A DNA stretch of 64,000 bases, from NCBI RefSeq assembly GCF_902497775.2, contig NZ_OZ024668.1, positions 519,826 to 583,825 on the forward strand, read 5' to 3'. Below are positions 26,093-35,259 of this stretch, piece after piece (positions within the stretch are counted from its first letter, which is position 1; the number at the start of each line of letters is the position of its first letter). The DNA is from Pseudomonas fluorescens. Its GTDB lineage: Bacteria; Pseudomonadota; Gammaproteobacteria; Pseudomonadales; Pseudomonadaceae. The position numbers were made by a program, and so were the translations under genes. The notes beneath the pieces are model-generated. The model saw only the letters and a list, made by a program, of their open reading frames with translations. It was not told the origin of the DNA and searched no databases.

Positions 26093-26293
26093 TCAGGGCG
26101 CCTGATCCTTGAGTTCTTTCTCGATTTTTTCCAGTTCCTGAGCGAATGCCTGGTCAAGCACGCTTGCGCGTTTGCGCCATGGCTTGCGCTCCGGGTCGGG
26201 TTGCGCGGCGTAAGTGGTTACTTCACCGCCATAGACTTCCTTGTAACGTTGTTCCTGGCGCTCTAGTTCTGCGCGCAGTTCATCTTTGGTCAC
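26093..26293 (-). CDS. Small charged protein, 66 aa
   Basis: GTG start at 26293 with AGGTAAT before it. The product (MTKDELRAELERQEQRYKEV opening, then YGGEVTTYAAQ, PERKPWRKR and a helical end QELEKIEKELKDQ) is highly charged and mostly helical. The longer frame to 26401 reads through hydrophobic nonsense and is not favoured. Short proteins of this look are common in Pseudomonas but have no known role. Confidence 0.6.
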   Translation of the reverse strand: MTKDELRAELERQEQRYKEVYGGEVTTYAAQPDPERKPWRKRASVLDQAFAQELEKIEKELKDQAP

Positions 26294-26879
26294 AGTATTA
26301 CCTGTATGGATATAAACCCTGGCGATTACGTGGGCAATTGTCTGCGCGGGGCGCAACATGCACACGGCTACGCAGCCAGAGCGGCATAACTGTCGCAGCA
26401 ACAGTAGGTTTTGATGGTGAAAGCGAAAGTGAGCATCGAGGTGTTCACGTTGATGGCACTTGCAGCGATCCGGTTGTGTCTAGCAGATTGGATCCGCCCT
26501 ATCCCTGCCCATGGGCGGGGATACGAATTTTTATTATAGCAAGTAGATTGCCTGACAGTAGCACGCTCTATTGTTGATAAGAGCGCCTGATTTGTTACCA
26601 CATTATGAATGTGGTCAGTCAGCCGAGTATGAAATTCGAACCGGGAGCAAAGAAAAAGTTCTCCGGCGACAAACCCCGCGTTGTACGGAGGAAGGAAAAA
26701 CGGCCTCGCTTCGTGGGCAAGGCCGTGCCTGGGACTTCTACGGTGGGTACCTGACCAGTCTCTCCAAGAAGCCACATAGTGGCGGGAGAAAGGTATAAGC
26801 AATTGAGGGTAGCGGTCAATTGCGATTATCGGTCGATGGTTCGATAATCGCCCCAGTGACCGTGTTGCCGAGGCTAGCC
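26294..26879. other. Low-GC unexplained gap before pcaR
   Basis: 586 bases with clearly lower GC than the rest. It holds a near-perfect 22-bp palindrome (ATCCCTGCCCATGGGCGGGG then AT, 26501-26522) followed by a T-rich tract, and a small hairpin CCACATT-ATG-AATGTGG (26598-26614). It also holds a possible basic 41-residue frame at 26629-26754 (MKFEPGAKKKFSGDKPRVVR start) without a convincing ribosome site. PcaR-type boxes lie at its right end. No gene is claimed. Confidence 0.5.
26819..26852. promoter_or_regulatory. PcaR-type boxes upstream of pcaR
   Basis: GTTCGATAATCGCCC (26838-26852) differs at one base from the published P. putida PcaR box GTTCGATAATCGCAC. A second, inverted degenerate copy, TTGCGATTATCGGTC, lies at 26819-26833. 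Position 28-60 bases before the start codon suits autoregulation. Confidence 0.7.
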
Positions 26880-27755
26880 ATGACAGAAGAAACAACGCCC
26901 AAAGGGCCAGGATTGAACGACAACGTGCGTAGCTCGTTTGCGTCCCTGGCGCCGCCCATCGTCGCCTCGCCGGCCAAGCGCATCCAGGCCTTTACCGGTG
27001 ACCCCGATTTCATGACCTCGCTGGCCCGCGGCCTTGCCGTGGTGCAGGCGTTCCAGGAGCGCAAGCGCCACCTGACCATCGCCCAGATCAGCCACCGCAC
27101 GGAAATCCCCCGGGCGGCGGTACGCCGGTGCCTGCATACCCTGATCAAGCTGGGCTACGCCACCACCGATGGGCGCACCTACTCGCTGCTGCCCAAGGTG
27201 CTGACCCTTGGCCATGCCTATCTGTCGTCGACGCCCCTGGCGGTCTCGGCGCAGCCTTACCTGGACCGCATGAGCGATCAGTTGCACGAGGCTTGCAACA
27301 TGGCCACCCTGGAAGGCGACGACATTCTTTACATCGCCCGCTCGGCCACTGTGCAGCGCCTGATTTCGGTCGACCTGTCAGTCGGCGGTCGCCTGCCGGC
27401 CTATTGCACCTCCATGGGCCGCATCTTGCTGGCGGCACTGGACGACGCGACCCTGCACGAATACCTTGAGCACGCCGACCTGCAGGCCAAGACCAGCCGC
27501 ACTATCCATGACCCGGTGGCCCTGCTCGAGTGCCTGCAACTGGTTCGCCAGCAGGGCTGGTGCGTGGTCGATCAGGAGCTTGAGCAAGGCTTGCGCTCGA
27601 TCGCGGTACCGGTCTACGACGCCTCCGGCCAGGTGCTGGCAGCGCTTAACGTCAGTACCCACGCCGGCCGGGTCAGCCGCACCGAGCTTGAGCAGCGCTT
27701 CCTGCCGATCATGCTCGCCGCCAGCCGTGACCTCAGTGCGCAACTGTTCGCCTGA
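26880..27755 (+). CDS. pcaR: IclR-family regulator of the beta-ketoadipate pathway
   Basis: A 291-residue protein. After a variable N-terminus comes PPIVASPAKRIQAFTGDPDF, then the winged helix (TIAQISHRTEIPRAAVRRCL, residues ~60-110) and the IclR ligand domain (SVGGRLPAYCTSMGRILLAA; VDQELEQGLRSIAVPVYD). This is very close to P. putida PcaR, which responds to beta-ketoadipate and activates the pca genes. The start at 26880 is chosen over 26820, which would lie within the operator boxes. Confidence 0.93.
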   Translation: MTEETTPKGPGLNDNVRSSFASLAPPIVASPAKRIQAFTGDPDFMTSLARGLAVVQAFQERKRHLTIAQISHRTEIPRAAVRRCLHTLIKLGYATTDGRTYSLLPKVLTLGHAYLSSTPLAVSAQPYLDRMSDQLHEACNMATLEGDDILYIARSATVQRLISVDLSVGGRLPAYCTSMGRILLAALDDATLHEYLEHADLQAKTSRTIHDPVALLECLQLVRQQGWCVVDQELEQGLRSIAVPVYDASGQVLAALNVSTHAGRVSRTELEQRFLPIMLAASRDLSAQLFA

Positions 27756-27763
27756 ACGTTCCT

Positions 27764-27797
27764 GTTCGATAAACGCACAGAGATGCGTTTATCGAAT
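27764..27797. promoter_or_regulatory. Inverted pair of PcaR-type boxes upstream of pcaK
   Basis: GTTCGATAAACGCAC (27764-27778) and its inverse TGCGTTTATCGAA form 13-bp perfect arms (TTCGATAAACGCA / TGCGTTTATCGAA) around CAGAGA. One base differs from the PcaR box GTTCGATAATCGCAC. It sits between the pcaR stop and pcaK. Confidence 0.75.
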
Positions 27798-27885
27798 TGC
27801 GCCGCGCCCGCCTGCTTATTAATGTCCCTCGCAGCGGTCAACCTGCCTTGACCGCCCATAATAATGAGCGAGAGGCAAACGCCCC

Positions 27886-27948
27886 ATGACCGACTTCCTG
27901 TCCCCGCACGGCTTGCACCTGTCCTACGCTGGACTGCGCGGCAGCTGA
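27886..27948 (+). CDS. Possible 20-aa leader peptide before pcaK
   Basis: ATG at 27886 preceded by GAGAGGCAAACGCCCC opens a 20-codon frame (MTDFLSPHGLHLSYAGLRGS) between the PcaR boxes and pcaK. The upstream AGCGAGAGG could act as a ribosome site. It may be a leader, a remnant or chance. Confidence 0.25.
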   Translation: MTDFLSPHGLHLSYAGLRGS

Positions 27949-28032
27949 TCCAGCTTTCCGAACCTGTACCTGTTCGCCTGTGCCGTTCATGCGCGCACCT
28001 GCACACTCGCGCGCTTCTTCTGGATAAAAATA

Positions 28033-29379
28033 ATGAATAGTCCTCAAGCTGCTGTCGGAAACTGCCTAGATGTGCAGTCCTTTATCAATAACCAACCGCT
28101 GTCGCGCTACCAATGGCGGGTGGTGCTCCTGTGCTTTCTGATCGTCTTCCTCGACGGCCTCGACACCGCGGCCATGGGTTTTATCGCCCCGGCCCTGTCC
28201 CAGGACTGGGGCATTGATCGTGCAAGCCTCGGGCCGGTGATGAGCGCCGCCTTGATTGGCATGGTCTTCGGTGCGCTGGGCTCCGGGCCGCTGGCTGACC
28301 GCTTTGGGCGCAAGGTGGTACTGGTGGGGGCGGTGGTGCTGTTCGGCGCTTTCAGCCTGGCTTCGGCCTACAGCACCAACGTCGACCAGTTGCTGGTGCT
28401 GCGCTTTCTGACCGGGCTGGGCCTGGGCGCGGGCATGCCCAATGCCACCACGCTGCTGTCCGAATACACCCCAGAGCGGCACAAGTCACTGCTGGTGACC
28501 AGCATGTTCTGCGGCTTCAACCTGGGCATGGCTGGTGGCGGCTTCATCTCCGCCAAACTGATCCCGGCGTTTGGCTGGCATAGCCTGTTGCTGATTGGCG
28601 GTGTATTGCCGCTGATCCTGGCGGTTGTATTGGTGGTGTGGTTGCCGGAGTCGGCCCGCTATCTGGTGGTACGCAACCGCGGCACCGACAAGGTGCGCAA
28701 AACCCTGGCGCCGATCGAGCCGGCCATCGTCGGCCAAGCATCGAGCTTCAGCGTGCCTGAACAGAAGACGGTAAAAGCCCGCAACGTGTTCGCGGTGATC
28801 TTCTCCGGTACCTACAGCGTCGGCACCTTGTTGTTGTGGCTGACCTATTTCATGGGCCTGGTGATTGTCTACCTGCTGACCAGTTGGCTGCCAACCCTGA
28901 TGCGCGACAGTGGCGCGAGCATGGAGCAGGCTGCCTTCATCGGCGCGCTGTTCCAGTTTGGCGGGGTGCTCAGTGCCGTGGCAGTGGGTTGGGCCATGGA
29001 CCGCTACAACCCGCACAAGGTCATCGGCACTTTCTACCTGCTGGCTGGGGTGTTTGCCTACGCGGTAGGCCAGAGCCTGGGCAACATCACTGTACTGGCG
29101 ACCCTGGTGCTGATTGCCGGAATGTGCGTCAACGGTGCGCAGTCGGCCATGCCCTCGCTGGCCGCGCGTTTCTACCCGACCCAGGGGCGTGCCACCGGTG
29201 TCTCGTGGATGCTCGGTATCGGCCGCTTCGGCGCGATTCTCGGGGCGTGGATGGGGGCGACCCTGCTGGGCCTGGGCTGGAATTTCGAGCAGGTGCTGAC
29301 GGCACTGGTGATTCCGGCGGCGCTGGCCACGATCGCGGTGATCATCAAGGGCATGGTCAGCCATGCGGATGCGACCTGA
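28033..29379 (+). CDS. pcaK: 4-Hydroxybenzoate/protocatechuate transporter
   Basis: A 448-residue MFS permease of the aromatic acid:H+ symporter family with 12 predicted helices. The first-helix motif DGLDTAAMGFIAPAL and loop motif GPLADRFGRKVVLVG are those of PcaK/BenK. PcaK takes up 4-hydroxybenzoate and protocatechuate and takes part in chemotaxis to them. It lies directly after pcaR behind PcaR-type boxes. Weak ribosome site (GGATAAAAATA). Confidence 0.92.
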   Translation: MNSPQAAVGNCLDVQSFINNQPLSRYQWRVVLLCFLIVFLDGLDTAAMGFIAPALSQDWGIDRASLGPVMSAALIGMVFGALGSGPLADRFGRKVVLVGAVVLFGAFSLASAYSTNVDQLLVLRFLTGLGLGAGMPNATTLLSEYTPERHKSLLVTSMFCGFNLGMAGGGFISAKLIPAFGWHSLLLIGGVLPLILAVVLVVWLPESARYLVVRNRGTDKVRKTLAPIEPAIVGQASSFSVPEQKTVKARNVFAVIFSGTYSVGTLLLWLTYFMGLVIVYLLTSWLPTLMRDSGASMEQAAFIGALFQFGGVLSAVAVGWAMDRYNPHKVIGTFYLLAGVFAYAVGQSLGNITVLATLVLIAGMCVNGAQSAMPSLAARFYPTQGRATGVSWMLGIGRFGAILGAWMGATLLGLGWNFEQVLTALVIPAALATIAVIIKGMVSHADAT

Positions 29380-29387
29380 TATCGGCA

Positions 29388-29468
29388 GCGTGTGGGAGCC
29401 GGCCTTGCCGGCGATGGTATCGACGCTATGCCAGGCTTTGCGCGGTGCCCGCATCGCTGGCAAGGGTT
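29388..29468. repeat. REP pair after pcaK
   Basis: GTGTGGGAGCCGGCCTTGCC then GGCGATGG (29389-29416) is a REP unit; the partial inverse CATCGCTGGCAAGG (29452-29465) follows. It separates pcaK from the pcaIJF promoter. Confidence 0.75.
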
Positions 29469-29487
29469 CTTAGCAAGACAACAATCA

Positions 29488-29522
29488 GTTCGATAATCGA
29501 ACAGTTAGTCGATTATCGGATT
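29488..29522. promoter_or_regulatory. PcaR-type boxes upstream of pcaIJF
   Basis: GTTCGATAATCGAAC (29488-29502; 14/15 to the P. putida PcaR box) is followed by the inverted AGTCGATTATCGGAT (29507-29521). The pair is about 100-130 bases before pcaI, as expected for a PcaR-activated promoter. Confidence 0.78.
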
Positions 29523-29618
29523 GAACCGCCCCCAAGCCCACCTTAATCTGAATCCATACCCGGCGCCGTCCAAGGCGCCTTGAAACCGACCCCGACTCAG
29601 CATATCCAGGAGTCTGCA

Positions 29619-30476
29619 ATGGCTGAAATCCTCTCGCTCCACGACGCCGTGAAGCAGTTCGTCAACGACGGTGACAGCGTCGCCCTCGAAGGCTTCACGC
29701 ATTTGATTCCGACTGCCGCCGGGCATGAAATCATTCGTCAGGGCAAGAAAGATCTGACCCTGGTACGCATGACGCCTGACTTGATCTACGACCAGCTGAT
29801 CGGCGCCGGTTGCGCCCGCAAGCTGATCTTCTCCTGGGGCGGCAACCCGGGTGTCGGTTCCCTTCATCGCCTGCGCGACGCCGTTGAAAAGCAGTGGCCG
29901 CACGCGATCGAGATCGAAGAACACAGCCACGCCGACCTGGCCAATGCCTACGTCGCCGGCGCCTCGGGCCTGCCGTTCGCGGTGCTGCGCGCCTACGCCG
30001 GTTCCGATCTGCCGAAGGTCAACCCGCTGATCAAGAGCGTTACTTGCCCATTTACCGGTGAAGTCCTCGCCGCCGTGCCATCGGTGCGCCCGGACGTCAC
30101 CGTGATCCACGCGCAGAAGGCCGACCGCAAGGGCAACGTGCTGCTCTGGGGCATCCTCGGCGTGCAGAAGGAAGCGGCCCTGGCGGCCAAACGCTGCATC
30201 GTCACCGTCGAGGAGATCGTCGACGACCTCAAGGCGCCGATGAATGCCTGCGTGCTGCCGACCTGGGCGCTGTCTGCGGTGTGCCTGGTACCGGGTGGGG
30301 CGCATCCGTCCTACGCCCATGGTTACTACGAGCGTGACAACCGTTTCTATCAGGCCTGGGACCCGATTGCCCGCAGCCGCGAAAGCTTCACGGCATGGAT
30401 CGAGCAGTACATTCGCGGCACCGCCGACTTCACCGAATTCAAGGCAAAACTGGCCAGCGCGGAGGCTGCACAATGA
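29619..30476 (+). CDS. pcaI: 3-Oxoadipate CoA-transferase, subunit A
   Basis: A 285-residue class I CoA-transferase alpha subunit. Together with PcaJ it moves CoA from succinyl-CoA to 3-oxoadipate. Family parts: LEGFTHLIPTAAGHEIIRQG, DLIYDQLIGAGCARKLIFSW, HADRKGN-like QKADRKGNVLLWGI. The start at 29619 follows CCAGGAGTCTGCA. Its stop overlaps pcaJ (ATGA). This larger type (about 285 aa) is the form in many Pseudomonas and differs from the ~230-aa PcaI of P. putida, so identification of the pair rests on the pca context as well as the fold. Confidence 0.87.
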   Translation: MAEILSLHDAVKQFVNDGDSVALEGFTHLIPTAAGHEIIRQGKKDLTLVRMTPDLIYDQLIGAGCARKLIFSWGGNPGVGSLHRLRDAVEKQWPHAIEIEEHSHADLANAYVAGASGLPFAVLRAYAGSDLPKVNPLIKSVTCPFTGEVLAAVPSVRPDVTVIHAQKADRKGNVLLWGILGVQKEAALAAKRCIVTVEEIVDDLKAPMNACVLPTWALSAVCLVPGGAHPSYAHGYYERDNRFYQAWDPIARSRESFTAWIEQYIRGTADFTEFKAKLASAEAAQ

Positions 30477-31252
30477 GCTACTCCACCCATGAAATGATGA
30501 CCGTTGCCGCTGCCCGTCGCCTGCGCAATGGCGCCGTCTGTTTCGTCGGCATCGGCCTACCGTCCAAGGCCGCCAACCTGGCGCGCCTGACCTCGTCGCC
30601 GGATGTGGTGCTGATCTATGAATCCGGCCCGATCGGCGCCAAGCCGAGCGTGCTGCCGCTGTCGATCGGTGATGGCGAGCTGGCCGAAACCGCCGACACC
30701 GTGGTGCCGACCGGCGAGATCTTCCGCTACTGGCTGCAGGGCGGGCGCATCGACGTGGGCTTTCTCGGCGCTGCCCAGGTCGACCGCTTCGGCAACATCA
30801 ACACCACCGTGGTCGGTGATTACCACCAGCCCAAAGTACGCCTGCCGGGTGCCGGTGGTGCGCCGGAGATCGCCGGCTCCGCCAAACAGGTGCTGATTAT
30901 CCTCAAGCAGTCCAACCGCGCCTTTGTTGACAAGCTCGACTTCATCACCTCGGTCGGCCACGGCGAAGGCGGCGACTCACGCAAGCGCCTGGGCCTGCCA
31001 GGCGAAGGGCCGGTGGGGATCATCACCGACCTGTGCATCATGGAACCTGAAGCCGGCACCCATGAGTTCGTGGTGACCTCGATCCACCCGGGCGTGACCC
31101 GCGAGCAGATTGTTGCCGCCACTGGCTGGGCCATCCGTTTTGCCGATGACGTGCAAACCACCGTGGAACCGAGCGACGTCGAGCTCAACGCCTTGCGTGA
31201 TCTCGAAGCACGTACCGCTGCCGCCCACGGCCAAGCGCCAGGAGAAGCCTGA
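30473..31252 (+). CDS. pcaJ: 3-Oxoadipate CoA-transferase, subunit B
   Basis: A 259-residue beta subunit. The catalytic Glu lies in [12 protein letters not shown] (ESG motif of class I transferases), and [16 protein letters not shown] and [20 protein letters not shown] are family-typical. ATGA overlap with pcaI and TGATG with pcaF make a tightly coupled pcaIJF unit. Confidence 0.87.
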   Translation: MSYSTHEMMTVAAARRLRNGAVCFVGIGLPSKAANLARLTSSPDVVLIYESGPIGAKPSVLPLSIGDGELAETADTVVPTGEIFRYWLQGGRIDVGFLGAAQVDRFGNINTTVVGDYHQPKVRLPGAGGAPEIAGSAKQVLIILKQSNRAFVDKLDFITSVGHGEGGDSRKRLGLPGEGPVGIITDLCIMEPEAGTHEFVVTSIHPGVTREQIVAATGWAIRFADDVQTTVEPSDVELNALRDLEARTAAAHGQAPGEA

Positions 31253-32454
31253 TGCGTGACGTATTCATCTGCGATGCCATTCGCACCCCCATTGGCCGCT
31301 TCGGCGGCGCCCTGGCCGGCGTGCGCGCCGACGACCTGGCGGCGGCGCCGCTCAAGGCGCTGATCGAGCGCAACCCGCAGGTGCAGTGGGAGCAGCTCGA
31401 CGAAGTGTTCCTCGGCTGCGCCAACCAGGCCGGTGAAGACAACCGCAACGTCGCGCGCATGGCGCTGCTGTTGGCCGGCCTGCCGCAAAGCGTGCCGGGG
31501 GTGACCCTCAACCGCCTCTGCGCCTCGGGCATGGACGCGGTGGGTACGGCCTTTCGCGCCATCGCCAGCGGTGAGATGGAGCTGGCGATTGCCGGCGGCG
31601 TCGAGTCGATGTCCCGAGCTCCGTTTGTCATGGGCAAGGCCGACAACCCCTACTCGCGCAACATGAAGCTGGAAGACACCACCATCGGCTGGCGCTTCAT
31701 CAACCCGCTGATGAAGGCCCAGTACGGTGTTGACGCCATGCCGCAGACCGCCGACAACGTTGCCGACGATTACCAGGTATCGCGTGCCGATCAGGACGCC
31801 TTTGCCCTGCGTAGCCAACAGCGCACGGCGGCCGCCCAGGCTGCGGGTTTTTTTGCCGAAGAGATCGTGCCGGTGCGCATCGCCCATAAAAAGGGTGAGA
31901 CCCTGGTCGAGCACGACGAGCACCCACGCGCCGATACTACCCTCGAAGCCCTGGCCCGGCTCAAGCCGGTCAACGGCCCGGACAAGACCGTTACCGCCGG
32001 CAATGCATCGGGCGTCAACGACGGTGCCGCAGCGCTGATCCTGGCGTCGGCAGAGGCGGTGAAAAAACACGGCTTGACCCCGCGGGCGCGGGTGCTGGGT
32101 ATGGCCAGTGCTGGCGTTGCGCCGCGGGTGATGGGCATCGGCCCGGTACCGGCGGTGCGCAAACTGACCGAACGCCTGGGTGTGGCGGTGGCCGATTTCG
32201 ATGTCATCGAACTCAATGAAGCCTTTGCCAGCCAGGGCCTGGCGGTGCTGCGCGAACTGGGCCTGGCCGACGATGCGCCGCAGGTCAACCCTAACGGTGG
32301 CGCTATCGCCCTTGGCCATCCGCTGGGCATGAGCGGCGCGCGTTTGATCCTCACCGCTTTGCACCAACTGGAAAAATCCGGCGGGCGCAAAGGCCTGGCG
32401 ACCATGTGTGTCGGCGTCGGCCAGGGCCTGGCCCTGGCCATCGAGCGGGTGTAA
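31252..32454 (+). CDS. pcaF: 3-Oxoadipyl-CoA thiolase
   Basis: A 400-residue thiolase splitting 3-oxoadipyl-CoA with CoA into succinyl-CoA and acetyl-CoA, the last step of the pathway. Cys90 in [11 protein letters not shown] is the acyl-carrying nucleophile, the active His is in [12 protein letters not shown] and the second Cys in TMCVGVGQG. Start shares a base with the pcaJ stop (TGATG). Confidence 0.95.
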   Translation: MRDVFICDAIRTPIGRFGGALAGVRADDLAAAPLKALIERNPQVQWEQLDEVFLGCANQAGEDNRNVARMALLLAGLPQSVPGVTLNRLCASGMDAVGTAFRAIASGEMELAIAGGVESMSRAPFVMGKADNPYSRNMKLEDTTIGWRFINPLMKAQYGVDAMPQTADNVADDYQVSRADQDAFALRSQQRTAAAQAAGFFAEEIVPVRIAHKKGETLVEHDEHPRADTTLEALARLKPVNGPDKTVTAGNASGVNDGAAALILASAEAVKKHGLTPRARVLGMASAGVAPRVMGIGPVPAVRKLTERLGVAVADFDVIELNEAFASQGLAVLRELGLADDAPQVNPNGGAIALGHPLGMSGARLILTALHQLEKSGGRKGLATMCVGVGQGLALAIERV

Positions 32455-32574
32455 ATCAATGACTCCGGTCGCGCAGCCTCCACGCAAGGCTGCGCGGTCG
32501 GGGTGATTGTTCTGTGGAACGTGAGTGTTACTGAGTGTGTCTAGACTCTCAGAACCCACCAAGAGTACCAAGCC

Positions 32575-33864
32575 ATGACAACAGCCTATTACACCGGTGA
32601 GGAACGTAGTAAACGCATCTTTGCCATTGTCGGTGCGTCCTCGGGCAACCTGGTCGAATGGTTCGACTTTTACGTCTATGCCTTCTGCGCCATCTATTTC
32701 GCCCCGGCCTTCTTCCCCTCCGATGATCCGACGGTGCAGTTGCTCAACACTGCCGGGGTGTTCGCCGCCGGCTTTCTGATGCGACCGATCGGTGGCTGGC
32801 TGTTCGGCCGTGTCGCCGACCGCCACGGGCGCAAGAATTCGATGATGATCTCGGTGCTGATGATGTGCGCCGGTTCCCTGGTCATCGCCTGCCTGCCAAC
32901 CTATGCCTCGATCGGTGCCTGGGCGCCGGCGCTGCTGTTGCTGGCGCGGCTGTTCCAGGGCCTGTCGGTGGGCGGTGAGTACGGCACCACCGCCACTTAT
33001 ATGAGTGAAGTGGCCCTGCGCGGCCAGCGTGGTTTTTTTGCCTCGTTCCAGTACGTGACGCTGATCGGCGGCCAGTTGCTGGCAGTACTGGTGGTGGTGA
33101 TTCTTCAGCAACTGCTCAGTGAGGATGAACTGCGCGCCTGGGGCTGGCGTATACCGTTTGTGGTCGGCGCCATCGCTGCAGTGATTTCGCTGTTCTTGCG
33201 CCGTTCGCTGGAAGAGACCAGCAGCGCCGAAACCCGCAACGACAAGGACGCTGGCAGCATCGCCGGGTTGTTCCGCAATCACAAGGCGGCGTTTATCACC
33301 GTGCTCGGCTACACCGCCGGCGGCTCGCTGATCTTCTACACTTTCACCACCTACATGCAGAAGTACCTGGTCAACACCGCCGGTATGAGCGCCAAGACCG
33401 CAAGCTTCATCATGACCGGCGCGCTGTTCCTGTACATGTGCATGCAGCCGCTGTTCGGCAAGCTCTCGGACCGCATCGGCCGGCGTAACTCGATGCTGCT
33501 GTTCGGCGCCCTGGGCACGTTGTTCACCGTGCCGATCCTGCTGGCGCTGAAAACCGTCACCAGCCCGTTCCTGGCCTTCGTGCTGATCACCCTGGCGCTG
33601 TGCATTGTCAGCTTCTACACCTCGATCAGCGGCCTGGTCAAAGCCGAGATGTTCCCGCCGCAGGTACGCGCCCTGGGTGTCGGCCTGGCTTATGCGGTGG
33701 CCAACGCGCTGTTCGGCGGATCGGCCGAGTACGTGGCCCTGGGGCTGAAATCCATGGGCATGGAAAACACCTTTTACTGGTACGTTACGGCGATGATGGC
33801 AATTGCCTTCCTGTTCAGCCTGCGCCTGCCGAAGCAGGCTGCGTACCTGCACCACGACCATTGA
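32575..33864 (+). CDS. pcaT: MFS dicarboxylate (beta-ketoadipate) transporter
   Basis: A 429-residue permease of the metabolite:H+ symporter branch: [16 protein letters not shown] in helix 1, [14 protein letters not shown] loop, [19 protein letters not shown] in helix 4-5, 12 helices. In P. putida the gene in this position is PcaT, importing beta-ketoadipate. It opens a second unit pcaTBDC, 120 bases after pcaF. No PcaR-like box is visible in that gap. Confidence 0.88.
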   Translation: MTTAYYTGEERSKRIFAIVGASSGNLVEWFDFYVYAFCAIYFAPAFFPSDDPTVQLLNTAGVFAAGFLMRPIGGWLFGRVADRHGRKNSMMISVLMMCAGSLVIACLPTYASIGAWAPALLLLARLFQGLSVGGEYGTTATYMSEVALRGQRGFFASFQYVTLIGGQLLAVLVVVILQQLLSEDELRAWGWRIPFVVGAIAAVISLFLRRSLEETSSAETRNDKDAGSIAGLFRNHKAAFITVLGYTAGGSLIFYTFTTYMQKYLVNTAGMSAKTASFIMTGALFLYMCMQPLFGKLSDRIGRRNSMLLFGALGTLFTVPILLALKTVTSPFLAFVLITLALCIVSFYTSISGLVKAEMFPPQVRALGVGLAYAVANALFGGSAEYVALGLKSMGMENTFYWYVTAMMAIAFLFSLRLPKQAAYLHHDH

Positions 33865-33883
33865 CCTGTTCAAGGACCCGCCA

Positions 33884-35248
33884 ATGAACCCGCGTCCGGG
33901 CAATCAGCTGTTCGATGCCTACTTCACCGCGCAGGGGATGCGCGAGATTTTCTCCGACCGTGGTCGGGTCCAGGGCATGCTTGATTTCGAAGCGGCCCTG
34001 GCCCGTGCCGAAGCCGCCACCGGGGTCATCCCCCAGGTGGCCGTGGCGGCGATCGAAACCGCCTGCCATGCCGAGCGCTATGACTTTGCCGCGTTGGCCG
34101 AAGCCATTGCGCTGGCCGGTAACTCGGCGATCCCGCTGGTCAAGGCGCTGGGCAAGGTGATTGCCAGTGGCGTACCCGAGGCCGAGCGTTATGTGCACCT
34201 GGGCGCCACCAGCCAGGATGCCATGGACACCGGCCTGGTGCTGCAACTGCGGGCGGCACTGGCCTTGATCGAGACGGATCTGGCGCGGCTGGCCGATGCC
34301 CTGGCGCGCCAGGCCCAGACCTACGCCGAAACCCCCTTGGCCGGGCGCACCTGGCTGCAGCATGCTACGCCGGTCACCCTGGGCATGAAGATCGCCGGCT
34401 GGCTGGGCGCCTTGAGCCGCCACCGCGAGCGCCTGCAGGAACTCAAGCCGCGCCTGCTGACCCTGCAGTTTGGCGGCGCATCCGGCACCCTGGCGGCGCT
34501 GGGCGACAAGGCGTTGCCGGTGGCCGAAGCCTTGGCCGCAGAGTTGAAGCTGACGCTGCCTGAACAACCCTGGCACACCCAGCGCGACCGTCTGGTGGAG
34601 TTTGCATCGGTACTCGGCATGATCGCCGGCAGCCTCGGCAAGCTCGGCCGTGATGTCAGCCTGCTGATGCAGACTGAAGCTGCCGAGGTGTTCGAACCTT
34701 CGGCGCCCGGCAAGGGCGGCTCCTCAACCATGCCGCACAAGCGCAACCCGGTTGGTGCTGCGGTGCTGATCGGCGCCGCCACCCGTGTGCCCGGACTGCT
34801 GGCCACGCTGTTTGCCGCCATGCCCCAGGAACACGAGCGCAGCCTCGGCCTGTGGCATGCCGAATGGGAAACCCTGCCGGAGATCTGCTGCCTGGTCTCC
34901 GGCGCGCTGCGCCAGGCACAGATCATCGCCGACGGCCTGGAAGTGGACGCCGAACGCATGCGCCGCAACCTCGACCTGACCCAGGGCCTGGTGTTGGCGG
35001 AAGCGGTGAGTATCGTCCTGGCCCAACGCCTGGGCCGTGACCGCGCCCACCACTTGCTGGAAACCTGCTGCCAGCGTGCAGTGGCCGAGCAGCGCCACCT
35101 GCGCGCCGTGCTGGGTGACGATCCGCAAGTCAGCGCCGAACTTTCGCCAGACGAACTCGATCGTCTGCTCGACCCAGCCCATTACCTCGGCCAGGCCCGC
35201 GCCTGGGTCGAGCGGGCGCTGGCTGAACATCACCGCGTCAATGCCTGA
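33884..35248 (+). CDS. pcaB: 3-Carboxy-cis,cis-muconate cycloisomerase
   Basis: A 454-residue member of the fumarase/aspartase fold. The signature loop GGSSTMPHKRNPVGAAV carries the catalytic Ser region, and LGATSQDAMDTGLVLQLR and WLQHATPVTLGMKIAGW match the family. It lactonises 3-carboxymuconate to 4-carboxymuconolactone. Start at 33884 with CAAGGACCC; the longer frame reads from pcaT. Confidence 0.93.
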   Translation: MNPRPGNQLFDAYFTAQGMREIFSDRGRVQGMLDFEAALARAEAATGVIPQVAVAAIETACHAERYDFAALAEAIALAGNSAIPLVKALGKVIASGVPEAERYVHLGATSQDAMDTGLVLQLRAALALIETDLARLADALARQAQTYAETPLAGRTWLQHATPVTLGMKIAGWLGALSRHRERLQELKPRLLTLQFGGASGTLAALGDKALPVAEALAAELKLTLPEQPWHTQRDRLVEFASVLGMIAGSLGKLGRDVSLLMQTEAAEVFEPSAPGKGGSSTMPHKRNPVGAAVLIGAATRVPGLLATLFAAMPQEHERSLGLWHAEWETLPEICCLVSGALRQAQIIADGLEVDAERMRRNLDLTQGLVLAEAVSIVLAQRLGRDRAHHLLETCCQRAVAEQRHLRAVLGDDPQVSAELSPDELDRLLDPAHYLGQARAWVERALAEHHRVNA

Positions 35249-35259
35249 AGGAGGCTGCA

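Noticed and set aside
26619..26650. Apparent tRNA T-loop (GGTTCGAAT on the minus strand)
   Set aside because: The flanking bases do not form a 5-bp T-stem or acceptor stem, and no CCA end or anticodon arm can be placed.
26368..26895. Minus-strand 175-codon frame in the gap before pcaR
   Set aside because: It overlaps the PcaR-type boxes and the pcaR start, has no ribosome site and no family likeness.
30820..33903. 1027-codon minus-strand open frame across pcaJ-pcaF-pcaT
   Set aside because: It covers three well-supported genes on the other strand and its protein is Arg/Gln/His-rich low-complexity sequence; a stop-poor shadow, not a gene.
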